Positions 10,419-22,006 of a stretch of DNA of 64,000 bases are shown here, piece after piece. Below the pieces are notes generated by a model. That model was not told the DNA's origin, ran no database searches, and saw only the letters and a list, made by a program, of their open reading frames with translations. The position numbers and the translations under genes are program-made. The DNA lies in contig JAKUCV010004265.1 of NCBI GenBank assembly GCA_028386065.3, forward strand, positions 11,937-75,936, given 5' to 3'. Within the stretch, counting starts at the first letter, position 1; every line of letters begins with the position of its first letter. The stretch comes from Turnera subulata. Taxonomy: Eukaryota > Streptophyta > Magnoliopsida > Malpighiales > Passifloraceae.

Positions 10419-12546
10419 TGATGCGTGCTATCTGCAATGTAGGTTCCTGCAAGTGCACAGGGTTGTTGTAGTACTTTTATCAAGGTCGTGTCTACAGGGA
10501 CTGGGACGAATCTGTTACTCTTCAATTAGACAAATTAGGCTCAAAAAAAGAACGAATTAAGAGAAGTTGATTGGTGAATGGCCATTGAAATGTCAATTTA
10601 AGCAGTAAAGTAAATGTAATAGCAAATTAAACGAGGAAGAGATCAGATTTGGTGGATTCTTAGGCATCCGGGGTTCGCATGCTCTGTTTTATGCATTTAA
10701 ATTGCTCGACAGCCTCATCACAGGCTGAGCCTGTAGGTGAGGCTGTGACTAATGAGATGTCTTGAAGGGGCTCCCAACCTAAGGTACTATTAACGGCTTT
10801 CGATATTATTAATAGTTCCCTAAGCTTCCATCTACCCCCTATCACTAGAGTAAATGTCTACTTAAAGATGAAGTTTAATATTGGTGCCAATACCCACAGT
10901 CTCTCCCTATCTTCTTTCGAACGGCTAAGGAGGGAAGGCTGGCTATTGTTGGTCTAGCATACTTGACTTCTCCTTTCGGTCCTTCATCAAGCTGCTACTA
11001 GATTAGAAAGAAGCCTCACAATAGTCAATCAAGAATCAAATCAGAGATTACATTATCTTCTTGACTATGCTGTCACAGGCTGAGGCTGTGCTAGGGACAG
11101 GCTGAGGCTGTCGACAGTAAAAGAGTCAATTAATAGAATCGGTTCTTGCAGGCGCTCTTAACCTATACTACACCCATTTGCTTTCGCTCACAGGTGCCTC
11201 CCATGGTTCTCATGCTCCTAATGCTCTCGCATCGGTCAAACATAGGGGTTTAAGATTGGTGTTGAGGCTAATCCCTCAATTAGTTCCTAACTCTATCAAA
11301 AGCTAGAAGCTAAGGGTTGGTTGTTGTTGTTCTAGTAACTATGGTTTCTCCTTTCGGTCCTTCACCTAGCTACCTGTAATCAAGCATGGGTTTGATCAAG
11401 ACTCAGACATGGTGCAAGTTTGCAACAAGCAAATAAGAAATACTGGTTAAAAACATAAAAGCGAGCAATTCATTGCATTAATTCAGAGACATGTTCACCC
11501 CTTCAACCTAAGAAGGGGTTGCTTAGTTCATATTCAAAATTACAAAACAGATGGGTGTAAGGAATGGCATAATGTTTGGAAAATCTAGAGGCTAAGGACA
11601 ACACGATTTCTGTCCAGAAAAGGGTGCAGGATCGTGTTTCCCTTGAACCCGTGGTGTTTCTGGGTTCTGCCCTTGTTCCAAAACTTCTGCAGGTGTTCTT
11701 GGTGTTTTCTGAGTTGATCCGTGGATGGATACTTCCTTCTGTCACTTCCCTCCTTCTTATAGGTTCAGCTTCTCCGTTCATCTTCCTCCCAACTTGCTGG
11801 AAAGTATGGGTGATGAGGGCAAGTTGGCTCGTCAGTCCTCCAGCGTATGTGTGTCAGGATAGGCGTGATGGGCAACAAGTTGATTGGTGAATTGTAAGTT
11901 CCAAGGTTCCCCTTTGCAGAGGATAATTATTCTTTAAGGTGGATTCCCTCTGAGTGGCTTGTGCCTATCCCTTTTTCCTTGGAAAGTGCTCTGGGAACGT
12001 CAGGAGAATGTTTTTTTATATTAGTGGAGCATGTGGTGCAAGTGGTCTAATTTTATATTCCTCCTGCAATTTCTGGGTTTTGCAAGATGCATAGGCTGGG
12101 GCTGTTGACACACAGGCTGAGCTTGTGCATGGTCTATTTGCAGCTCTCTTTTGATTTCTCCTCTAGTTGATTTCATCCTCTTCTGTAGATGATGAAATGT
12201 CGTAAGTTCTCTTTGGATAGAGGTGAGGATTGTGAGTTTCAGCGGGGATCCTGTGATTTGAAGATGGTCTGTAGTCTTCAAGTGAACTACAGTGATCAAC
12301 AGCCTCAGGGACAGGCTCAAGGGTTCTGCAACAGGCTCATGCTGTGACAGAGGCTGTTCCTTCAAATTCTTCAATGAAATCTTTCCGAATTGGTTGAAAT
12401 GCACCTGAAATCACTAATCATGCAGTAAGGGGTGGGATTATAGGAAATATGATAGAATTATACATAGGAGGCATATAATCATGGTAGAATGTGGGCATAT
12501 TATGCCTAAAATCATGCCTAAAACTATGCATATTTTGTGTGCATCA
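10419..12546 (-). repeat. Athila 5' LTR (2128 bp)
   Basis: It begins TGATGCACAC and ends CACGCATCA on the minus strand and matches the inverted copy at 35200-37359. It holds at least six ACAGGCT-type palindromes or half-palindromes (for example 10720-10734, 11072-11112, 12100-12120, 12310-12360). Confidence 0.85.
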
Positions 12547-12551
12547 ATCAC

Positions 12552-12977
12552 CTGGAACCAAATCTATTGCTAGAAGTATGGAAAAGGAACCTATAACTAT
12601 AGGGTCAAACGAACCAAGTGAGAAAAAGTGAAATAAATACTTGTAGTCAAGGCTTTGCACATGGACGATCTAAATCACATAAAACTTCATTGGTGCAGCC
12701 AGCAAAGCAAAACTCAGGTATAATGTTAAGGTTGATAGTACAAGAAGCAAATTTTTTGAACCCCATGCCTACATTTGAAGGATAACCAAGACAACTGATT
12801 TCCTAATAATCAAGAATTTCATTACTTTATTTGAATTTTTCCATTTCCTTTCACAGGAATTACTTTATCAGTCGGGGACAGTTTCATAACTCTCCAGATT
12901 CACTGGAAAAATGCAGTAGAAGCATTTACCTCCATTATTTCCAGTTTGAATAAGTCTTAAATAAGTAATCACTTTTC
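12552..12977. other. no gene recognised
   Basis: A stretch between the Athila insertion and the LINE target site. It may include the rest of the Copia LTR seen from 19039, because the LINE split that LTR, but I could not fix the LTR end. Confidence 0.4.
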
Positions 12978-12995
12978 AACAAAGGAGAACTAGTA
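12978..12995. repeat. LINE target-site duplication, left copy
   Basis: AACAAAGGAGAACTAGTA occurs here and, without a change, at 19021-19038 just after the LINE A-tail. Confidence 0.95.
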
Positions 12996-13285
12996 GAGTA
13001 TCTAACTTTCCTTTTTTATGGCTGTGTATCTTTCACCTAACAATCTGCTAGGGACGGCATAAACAATAACAATATCTACAATTTTCTCATCAACTCATTT
13101 ATTGGTAACACTTTCTCCCATCACTCTCTAGATGGTGAGACTATTTTCCCTCTTCTCTTAGGTGGGTTTTTTCTGTTCTCTTCACTACGTAGGTCTTTAC
13201 TTGTGTTGTTTTTCCCTTTTGGGAATCTATCTATTGTTCTCCTTGGTCTACTATGGAAACTGAGGGGGGCGATTACAGTCGTTAG

Positions 13286-14200
13286 ATGGCAGATGATTAC
13301 TCCGGTTATGACTTACCTGTCTTGAATCTGGATAGTGATGACGAGCCTGACTTTGTTAAGCCAGATCCTATTCTGGTAGGGAGAGTTATCTCGGGTTCTC
13401 GGTGCTTTAGTGTCAGAGTGGTGGCAGATATCATGTCCAGGGCTTGGAATGTCTCCAAACCTATGAAGGTGGTGGAAATGAAAGAAAACACCTTTCTTTT
13501 CACTTTTGAGGCAGAGGCGGAACGTCTGAGGGTGTTTAACAACTCCCCCTGGTCCATCAATGGTGCTCATTTGTGTCTTAGGGAATGGTCCTCTGATGTT
13601 GTTCTGAACTCAGTGAGCTTTGAGAGTTTGGAGTTTTGGGTCCAGGTTTATGGCCTTCCTCCCCATTATATGAGGCTGAGCAAGGCTGAAAGGTTGGTGG
13701 GTCTATTCTCGGGCATCTCCTATATCAATCTCCCAAGGGATAACACCATCCTCTGGGCAGATTTCTTTCTTATGAAGGTTCAAATTGATGTGAATAAACC
13801 TCTTCCAATGGGCTTCTATACAAAGGATAGGGTGGAGGATGTTGCTATACAGGTTGATTTTTGCTACGAGGACCTGGGGGATTTTTGCTTCTTTTGTGGT
13901 AAAATTGGGCATCTTAAGAAAGAGTGCTCCTCTAGCCTTGTGGACAAGAATACTGGCAAACAAGGATGTAGATGGGAGGGCTATGGTCCTCACCTCCGAG
14001 TGTCCCATTTGGTTGGCCGCCATAGGGGTTATAGTTTCAGACTCCAGGCGGAGGGCAGGCTTGGCTCGAATTTTACGGTGAAGCCGGTGGCACGTGGTGG
14101 CGACCCTTGTCCTACCGCGAGTGTGGTGATGCCAGAAGCACCTAGTTTTCAGGCCCCCTTGCATGTGCGTGTAGGGGGGGACAACCGGTTTGAATTCTAG
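13286..14200 (+). CDS. LINE ORF1 protein (DUF4283, CCHC knuckle)
   Basis: A 304-codon frame starting MADDYSGYDLPVLNLDSDDE. The DUF4283 domain spans about residues 30-185 (LVGRVISGSRCF, FLFTFEAEAERLRVF, FWVQVYGLPPHYM, NKPLPMGFY). The zinc knuckle CFFCGKIGHLKKEC at about residue 205 has all four metal ligands. The family binds its own RNA. The frame ends at 14200, and a serine- and glycine-rich tail with a basic stretch (YSPRKRKVAQESSASKKHKG) continues in the next frame to 14513, so a frameshift near 14190 probably shortened the original protein. The start is the first ATG after the leader and fits the family. Confidence 0.8.
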   Translation: MADDYSGYDLPVLNLDSDDEPDFVKPDPILVGRVISGSRCFSVRVVADIMSRAWNVSKPMKVVEMKENTFLFTFEAEAERLRVFNNSPWSINGAHLCLREWSSDVVLNSVSFESLEFWVQVYGLPPHYMRLSKAERLVGLFSGISYINLPRDNTILWADFFLMKVQIDVNKPLPMGFYTKDRVEDVAIQVDFCYEDLGDFCFFCGKIGHLKKECSSSLVDKNTGKQGCRWEGYGPHLRVSHLVGRHRGYSFRLQAEGRLGSNFTVKPVARGGDPCPTASVVMPEAPSFQAPLHVRVGGDNRFEF

Positions 14201-14850
14201 TAATACGACGGGGGCTCCAACTGGACTGGCATGTGAGCGGGTGTCTGTAGCACCTACAAGTGGCGACTTCTTAGCTTGTTTCTCATCGTCTTCTGGTGTA
14301 CCTCCAACGGGTGGAATTGGCCAGCTGGCTAAGGACACGTCTGAGGGGTGCTCGAATTCTAAGGTGCAAATGGGCTCTCTTAAGCTGACAAAAGCCCAAA
14401 CCTCAGGGCCTGCTGGGCGGGTCTATTCACCAAGGAAGAGGAAAGTGGCCCAGGAGAGCTCAGCTTCTAAGAAGCATAAGGGCTTGGATCGCGGGCCAAG
14501 CTTGTCTAAATAGCCTGCTTTTTATAATATGGGATGCGAGGGGAAGCCCGTGTTTGGGGGTTATTATATCGTTATAAAAGGCACTACTACTGGTCAATGT
14601 ACAAGTTTTGCTGGGAGTGCTGAATCTGGAGGTGCTGGTACTGGCTGTGGTGCTACCCCCTCTATCGTGGAAGGAAGTGGTGAGGCCCTATCGGGTGGTG
14701 GGGGCGTATCCCCAATGAGGAGTCCTACTTGGAAGCAACTAGCTAGGCAATCAAATGCCTCCCCTCCTACTGTGTTGTCGTCTGTGTCGGTTATGTCTCA
14801 GTCTAATGTGAACTCTGAAGAGGCAGTGGTGGCTGGCCTACAGCCACCCA
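14201..14850 (+). pseudogene. Displaced LINE ORF1 tail and inter-ORF region
   Basis: Frames 14190-14513 and 14529-14861 give low-complexity S/G/T-rich protein with a nuclear-signal-like basic stretch, as is common for the variable ends of ORF1. A stop separates them. The second frame overlaps the start of ORF2. Confidence 0.5.
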
Positions 14851-17800
14851 TGGCTCAATGAGTATTATTTCGTGGAACTACCGGGGCTTAGGGCAGCCAG
14901 CGGCAGTGCGAGCCTTACATCGGCTCATCCACAAGTATCGCCCGGGGGTTTTCTTTCTTATGGAAACCAAACAATAACAGGACTATATGGAGGGTCTTAG
15001 GCGACAGTGTGGTTTTTTTGAGGGGGTTTATGTTGGCCCGAGGGGTCTGTCAGGTGGGCTGGCTCTCTGGTGGCACGATTCTGTGGAGGTGCAAATCCTT
15101 TCTTGCTCTAGGAATTTTATAGATGTCATGCTCCATAAAGTCAACAGTGGCGTTAGTTGGCACTCCACCTTCTTATATGGTGCTACCGATTCTGGTGGTA
15201 GAAGGGCAGTGTGGAGGCAGCTTGTGAGTTTGAAACTCGATGATGTGGTGTCATGGTTATGTATGGGGGATTTTAACGCCCTCCAAGATGATGCAGAAAA
15301 ATCAGGGGGTGGTCCTGTTAATTGGTCTCAGAGTCGTGACTTTGTAGATTGTATGGATCAGTGTGGGTTCATGGACTTGGGTTATCAGGGGAGTTCTTTC
15401 ACTTGGCAAAAGAAAAGATCGGGGGTTGGTAATATGTGGGAGAGGTTGGATTGGGCGGTGGCTACTGTTAGTTGGAGGGGTGTCTTTCATACTGCACAAG
15501 TGTTCCATGAAGCCCTGATTGGCTCAGATCATAGGCCCATTGTCCTTCGGCTTAGGGTGCGGGCTGGTAGGCCTCGTCGTGGTTTTAAATTCGAAGCCCA
15601 GTGGCTTGAAGAACCAGATTGCAAGGAGATAGTGGCAGGAGGCTGGAGTCCTCTGCAGTCTGGCTCCGAGATGTATAAGGTTTTGAAGAAGCTTATTTCC
15701 ACTCGAGAGGCCTTATCACGATGGAAGAGATTGGCTCTTGGCAACAACAAACTGGAGCTAGATAATCTCATTGCTCGACTAGAAGTCATTATTGAGGGGC
15801 CAGATACTGCTAGTTCTAGGGAAGAGGAATCTCAGCTCTTAGCCCGTCTCGATGTTGTTTGGAGGAAAGAGGAGAGGTTTTAGCACCAAAGGTCGAGAGT
15901 TAAGTGGCTTAACTTTGGGGATCGTAACACGAAGTTTTTCCACTTGACTACTATTCAACATCGTTGTCAGAGCCAAATCCTTGCTATCCAAGATGGGTCT
16001 GAACGTTGGGTGCGGGATGAAGCTGGTATTGAGGGTCTTTTCCTGAATCACTTCAAAGACGTCTTCTGTAGTGATGGTTTTATATGTCCGGCAACTGTCT
16101 TGGATTGCATTAACAGCGTGGTTGATGAGCATATTAACCTGAAGTTAACTTCTCTCCCCATTGCTAATGAGATTCAAAAGGTAGTTTTTTCTTTGGGGGG
16201 GGGGTCCAAAGCGCCGAGCCCAAACGGGTTTTCGGGCCTCTTTTACTAACAACATTGGGAGATTGTGGGAGACGATGTTGTAAAGGCTGTTCGGAGTTTC
16301 TTTAAGGAAGATCACATCTTGAAGGCCCATAACGAGTATGATATTGTTCTGATTCCAAAAATTCCTAATGCTCATCAGGTCACCCATTATCGTCCCATCA
16401 GCCTGTGCAACTTTTTCTATAAGGTAATCTCCAAAATCCTTGCTTCTCGACTTGCTCCGTTCTTGGACCGAATTATCTCCAAAGAGCAAGCTGCTTTTGT
16501 GGCTGGCAGAGCCATCTAAGATAATTTCTTGGTGGCTCATGAGGCCTTCCATGGTCTGAGGGTGGCTCGAAGTAAGGGCTGTTTGAACATGGCAGTGAAG
16601 CTTGATCTCAACAAATCTTATGATCGGGTTGAGTAGGGCTTTGTGGAACTCTTGCTTAATCGGTTGGGTTTTAGTGCTCTATGGATACAGTGGCTTATTC
16701 AATGTCTTACCACGGTTAAATACCATATTATTATAAATGGCGCAAAATCTCACTCCTTTTGTCCGAGTCGTGGCTTAAGGCAGGGCGACCCCTTGTCGCC
16801 ATTTATCTTTCTCCTGGTGGCGGATGTCTTTGCTGGTATGATGCATCATGCTATGTCCAATAATTTGTATAGGGGATACCGAATCAAGCCTACCTGCCCA
16901 CCCCTGTCTCATGTAATGTTCGCGGATGATACCCTAATTTTTGGGGAGGCCTCTGTTCAGGAAACCAATTGCTTATCTGAGATGCTGCAGGTGTATTGTT
17001 GAGCAACTGGTCAGAAGATAAATTACGCCAAATCATCGATTACCTTTGGCAAAAATGTGCCAGCAGGTCTGCGGAATCAGCTGTCAGTTGTCTTGGTATT
17101 AAGGAGGCAAGTTCTAGAGAGAATTACCTGGGCTTACCAACTGAGTGGGAAAGGTCAAAGGTTGAGGCAATGCGCTTTCTAGTGCATAGGGTCGAAGCTA
17201 AGTCTTCCTCATGGAAACAAAAGTATCTTAATCTGGCTGGAAGAGAGGTTCTTGTGAAGGCGGTATTGGCAGCGATTCCGACTAACGCAATGGAATGTTT
17301 CAAGTTGCCTGTTGGTATCGTTGAAGACTTGCATAAAAAGATTCGTCGCTTTTGGTGGGGGCACAACAAAGAGGATGTGGTCATTCATTGGGTCTCTTGG
17401 GACAAGTTGATCCTCCCTAAGTGCGTTGGGGGCTTGGGCTTTCGGGACATGCACTTGTTTAACAAAGCTCTTTTAGCTAAGCAATGTTGGCGCTTGGTTA
17501 ATAAACGTGATGACCTGTGGGTAAGAATCTTGAAGGGTATTTATTTTCCCCACTCTTCTTTTATGGAAGCGGGGCTAGGAGCTGCTGGCTCTTGGGCTTG
17601 GTGTAGCTTACTTGAAGGCCGTGAGTTGCTGCAAAAGGGGCTGAGATGGAATGTGATGAGTGACAGGAGTGTTCGGGTATGGTCTGATGCATGGATACCA
17701 GGGGTTGACTGCTTCGTGGTTAATTATCCTCGCCCTCCAGATTGCCCGGTCCAGGTTGTGAGTGATCTTTTTATCGCAGGCCAATAGGAATGGAACTCTT

Positions 17801-18990
17801 AGTTAGTCTATAGCTTATTTCCACCAGATGTTGCAGTAGCCATCCTTGCGATTCCTGTGGGTCATGTTGGTGTGGATGATTGTTTGGTATGGAATTGGGT
17901 AAAATCCGACGATTACTTGGTTAAGTCGGGTTACAACCATCAATGTCACTCCCTGGTGTCTGGGTTACGGGTTACGCCCTCGACATCTACCGAGCTTTTT
18001 CCTTGGAACAACATCTGGAAGCTGAAGGTCGTGCCGAAGATTAAGCATTTTCTTTAGAGAGCTCTACATAATGCATTGCCTGTGTTGTCTGCCCTTGTGC
18101 GAAGAAACATGGGCGTGTGTGAGTTATGTCCTGTTTATAGGCTATAGCCCGAGTCGGTAGAGCATACGCTACTCCTTTGTGATCATGTACGGAGAATCTG
18201 GCTAGTAAGTAACTCTGGCTTATGACCAGATGGTTATGGTCTCCCAGGTTTGCAAAACTGGTGGTGTAGTCTCCTGGAACTGAAGGCCAATGGTCTAGAA
18301 ATTAATTTAGAGGTCCTGGTATGTCTCCTTTGGGAGATTTAGAAAGGTAGAAATCGCTTGGTGCTGGGTGGGGGTTCCTCTTACCCTTTTCAGGCATCTA
18401 GACAAGCTACCAGGTTATCTGAAGAGTTGGCGTCTGTCCAGTGACAGCCTCATCTTATGGGCGATTTAGCTTCTTCTCCTTCCATTTCTTTTCCTCCTTC
18501 AAGTTGGCTTCCTCCTGAGTCGGGGTGGCTCAAGGTCAACTTGGATGCCTCCTTTGTTTTAGCTGGTTCTCTAGCGGGGCTTGGGTATGTGATTCGGGAT
18601 TATGTTGGGAGGGTTGTTGATGTGGGTATGAGGATGTGCACGGGGCAGAGTGCTATGGTGGCTGAATGTAGGGGTGTACTTTTTGGTCTGCAAGCGGCTA
18701 GAAGACTGGGAGTTCAACGACTCGTGGTAGAGTCTGACGCTCGCTTAGTGATTCTGGCTATTAACAGTGAAGACACGGCTACTTTACCGTGGGAGATTGC
18801 AACTCTTATTGCGCTTATTAAGTCTTACACCTAGGTTTTTCAGGTGGTTAAGTTTGCCTTTGTACATAGGAATCAAAACAACGCTGCCGACTTGGTGGCT
18901 AAACAGGCTAGGATAGCACATTTTTTGGGACTGGGTTGTTATCAGCTCCCCGATAGCTTCAACACTGTAATTACTGGTGATATGGCTTAA
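14851..18990 (+). pseudogene. LINE ORF2: endonuclease, reverse transcriptase, RNase H
   Basis: Starts MSIISWNYRGLGQP near 14851. The endonuclease has the expected order METK, then MGDFNAL, SFTWQKKR, ERLDWAV and GSDHRP, ending near 15550. The reverse transcriptase (about 16300-17000) shows YRPISLCN, KLDLNKSYDR, SRGLRQGDPLSPFIF and the catalytic FADDTLIF. A zf-RVT-like stretch is at 17850-18060. An RVT_3 RNase H at 18510-18960 keeps NLDAS, AECRG and ESDAR, i.e. acidic catalytic residues. Stops near 14976, 15881, 16519, 16635, 17001 and 18057, plus a frameshift near 17030, kill the frame. Several of these can be read as CAA-to-TAA or TGG-to-TAG. It encoded all enzymes for copying and insertion. 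Confidence 0.85.
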
Positions 18991-19020
18991 TGAAAGAAGG
19001 TTTTTTCGAGGTTCAAAAAA

Positions 19021-19038
19021 AACAAAGGAGAACTAGTA
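19021..19038. repeat. LINE target-site duplication, right copy
   Basis: Identical to 12978-12995. Confidence 0.95.
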
Positions 19039-19210
19039 CTTCATAATTGAAGAAATTGTGAAACGAAAACTGTCTCTTTATTCCTTATGATAAAATTCTA
19101 AGGACACACTTTATTTATACTAGTCTATACTACTACTAATCCTACTAGGAATAGAAACACTATAGACGGTGGAATAGTGAGGCGGTGGAGAAATTAAATG
19201 TTGGTCAACA
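19039..19210 (-). repeat. Copia 3' LTR, part
   Basis: The minus strand starts TGTTGACCAACA at 19210, directly after the polypurine tract CTTGAGGGGGAG (19211-19222). A TATA-like GTATAAATAA lies at 19111-19120. The LINE insertion cuts it at 19039; the remainder should lie left of 12978. Confidence 0.7.
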
Positions 19211-20041
19211 CTCCCCCTCAAGTTGGTGCAAAGATATCACACATGCCCAACTTGCAAACTAGGTGATGATAAGTTCTGTTACTGAGTCCTTTTGTAACGA
19301 CATCAGCCAATTGAGTATCTGAAGAAACATGAAAGATATTAAGAACTTTGGATGTGAATTTCTCTTTGATGAAGTGCCGATCGATTTCAATATGCTTTGT
19401 TCGATCATGTTGTACAGGATTATGAGCAATACTGGTAGCAGCTTTGTTGTCACAGTAGACAAACAATGTGTTGAGATTAGACAACTTCAATTTTTCTGAT
19501 AACTTCTTCAGCCACATGAGCTCACAAACACCTTGAGCCATAGCCCTATATTCTGCTTCAGCACTTGATCTAGCAACCACACTCTGTTTTTTTACTCCGC
19601 CAAGTAACCAAATTCCCTCCAACGAGTGTACAATAACCAGTTGTAGATCTTCTGTCATCTGGTGATCCAGCCCAGTCAACATCTGTAAAGGCTTCTACTT
19701 GTAAATGATCATGCTTGGAGAATAGAAGTCCTTTACCAGGTGCAGACTTAAGATACCTAACTATACGAAAAATTGCCTGTATATGTGATTCTCGTGGATC
19801 ATGCATGAACTGACTTACAACACTAACAACATAAGCTATGTCAGTGAAAGGTAAATGAGTTTTCCAACAAGCCTCTGATACCGTTCTTTATCAACTGTTT
19901 TTCCAACTCCTTCTAGCAGTCTGTGATTACTTTCAATAGGAGATTCTGCTGGTTTACAACCTAACATTTCGATTTCCTCCAAAAGATCCAGAATATACTT
20001 CCTTAGGGAAATAAAGATTCCCTTTTCAAATCTTGCCACTT
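19211..20041 (-). pseudogene. Copia reverse-transcriptase end and RNase H
   Basis: Minus-strand frames join into the 3' end of a Ty1/copia polyprotein. 19836-20039 carries the RT thumb/linker ILDLLEEIEMLGCKPAESPI and YQRLVGKLIYLSLT. 19570-19806 carries HLQVEAFTDVDWAGSPDDRR, with the RNase H acidic residues. 19218-19682 carries KKQSVVARSSAEAEYRAMAQ, CDNKAATSIA and HIEIDRHFIKEK. Frameshifts separate the pieces. The sequence stops abruptly at 20041 where the Tekay LTR begins, so the rest of this Copia element lies outside or is lost. Confidence 0.85.
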
Positions 20042-22006
20042 TGTCACGCCCCTACCAGCGTAACCGGCTAGGTGCCTTGAGCAACTATGTGTGCTATTCA
20101 GGCACCCTCAGGCCTCACACCGATATGGTAGAAGTTAAAGGCTTCAGCCTTACACATAACTCAAGAAATACGAGTTTTACTCAAACATGTATCATACAAA
20201 AGATGTCTGTCATTATTTCTAAACAACACACCAACATAACCAACATACGTTACAAAACCATGTAGCAAGGGCACTAGCTCATTAGTCAACAATAGCCTGG
20301 TTATGTACACAAAAGTAGGGGGTAATCTAAGTTCGCTCAATACCCATCTCTAAGGATCCCTCATGTTCGGGTCCTTAACCCTCTCTCCCAAACCTGAAAA
20401 TAAAGTTGAGGAAAGGGGGTGAGTTCACAACTCAGTAAGATAGGAAAACATGTGTGAAATGCTAGCAATGCATGCAATGCTGGGCATGAGCATCATCAAG
20501 TAAATTCCATAGCCTTCATTTCATTCCAACACCCCATCAATAGAGGAACAATGCCCTATGGCGACTGTACAATCGAGCAGCAATGTTTGTACCAATTTTT
20601 ATCCAACAGCCCCCAATACGAGGCATTTCGAGTCATGGGAAGTGCACATGACTTACTGCCCAACTACACAGCCCCTAGTAGCCATTGTTCATACCTACCT
20701 TTTGAACCAAGCAGGCAATGCCCCCGCAAGGCTCCACAACCTATCAATTGACGCACAAGGGATAATAGACAAGCAATGCCCCCGCAAGGCTCCACAACCT
20801 ATCAATTGACGCACAAGGGATAACAGACAAGTGCTCAATATTCCATTGGTACGTACAAGCCCTGCTTGCACGACCCTCTCAATCAATTGGCCAATGATTC
20901 CCATGATGCATATGTATGCAAATGCAATGCATATCCCCAATTTGTGGGCAACAGATCAAACCTACCTAAGACACAATTCCATTGTATATATCACAACACA
21001 CAATCAAGCACCATTGGTGCACAAAAAAGGAGCTATGGGCCTTCTGTCCTAACACAGAATGCATTAGCCAATACACCAAATATATTCCCCTAACTTACTT
21101 AGATGTTATTAGATGTTATGCCTCTCTAGGCCTTTCTTCCACTTGGATCTCCTTATTATCTCCTGCCATACAAACATGAAGCATCAGCCTTAAGCACAAT
21201 AAGCATAGGCAATCAGCAAATACATAAAAGCACACAATTTGTGCACTGGGCGCACCAATTGGCTAACTCTAAGCCAATTTGGCACCCCCTGGTGCACCAG
21301 TGCGCACATTAGTGCACCACTAACTCTCCCAAATCACAAAACCCCTTGCTCAGGCCAATTGGCTTCCCTTTGAACCAATTGTGCCCCTGCAAGGTCGATT
21401 GGCCACCATTAGTGCCAATTACTTGCACTAGGTGCGCCAATTATGGCTGTGGAAGACCAATTTTACACCAGCCCCCAAAAATCTACCTTGGCTCACCTTT
21501 CTTTCTCTTGTTCTTTCTATTTCTCCACAACCCTCAGTTTTCTCTAAGTGCTTCTGGTCAAGCACGAAAATGGCAGCAAATGAGGGGCCTGAAGTCCTTC
21601 TTTCCCATTTGTTGCATGGGCAAGCAAGTTACTAAGCAGCCACTTGCATGCCCAACAACTTCGGTGGCAGCACCTCATACTCCCTTGCCACCTCCTACTT
21701 GGACGATCAACCAGCCAACTTTAATCCTTTTCACCATACTAACTTTACCCCCTTTACCATGCTGAATTCCGTTGATACTTGGCAACCCCCAATTGGCTGC
21801 ACCCTTTTGAGCAGGATTTGGTGCCCTTGGCGTGTCAACGGTGCGACAACTGCACTGCAGCATGCCACTGGCACACCAACAGCATCTACAATGCACCAAT
21901 TGTAAACATAAAAGCCCAATCATGAATCCCCATGCCAATTGACCTACTCATAGTCCCTTCTCATCAAGTAAATTTTCCGAGCCCCGGTATACGAGTTACT
22001 ACATCA
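20042..22006 (-). repeat. Tekay-type 3' LTR
   Basis: The minus strand begins TGATGTAGTAACTCG after the purine tract AAGGGAGAGA and ends GGGGCGTGACA; length 1965 bp. A 58-bp tandem duplication lies at about 20716-20831. The LTR is strewn with CCAATTGG-type motifs (at least 12 CCAATT or CAATTG cores, for example 20883, 21257, 21356, 21788, 21934) and with GTGCAC motifs near 21240-21330. Confidence 0.8.

Larger units (their letters stand above)
5832..12551 (-). mobile_element. Athila-type Ty3/gypsy element, internally deleted, single LTR
   Basis: On the minus strand the order is 5' LTR (12546 to 10419), primer site TGGCGCCGTTGCTGGGG, gag, protease, a short integrase C-terminal piece, and a long 3' spacer that ends in the polypurine tract CTTCAGTTTGGGGTA. 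Reverse transcriptase, RNase H and the integrase core are missing. The spacer matches that of the plus-strand Athila element at 31.9-35.2 kb, block by block, except that the third ORF (32.15-33.69 kb there) is absent. The pentamer ATCAC flanks both ends (5832-5836 and 12547-12551). At the left it abuts the polypurine tract directly, so the 3' LTR is missing although the flanking repeat looks intact. The element carries many ACAGGCTSAGCCTGT palindromes. Confidence 0.85.
12996..19020 (+). mobile_element. Full-length L1-type LINE, decayed
   Basis: The element runs from an 18-bp target-site duplication to a short A-tail after TTCGAGGTTC, about 6.0 kb. It has a 290-bp leader, ORF1 (DUF4283 plus zinc knuckle), ORF2 (apurinic-type endonuclease, reverse transcriptase, zf-RVT region, RNase H) and a short 3' end. 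The perfect 18-bp duplication shows insertion by target-primed reverse transcription. Its target was Copia sequence now split at 12977 and 19039. Several stops in ORF2 look like C-to-T or G-to-A changes, so it is no longer active. Confidence 0.9.

Noticed and set aside
13703..14338. 211-codon minus-strand ORF
   Set aside because: Antisense to LINE ORF1, which has clear DUF4283 and zinc-knuckle motifs.
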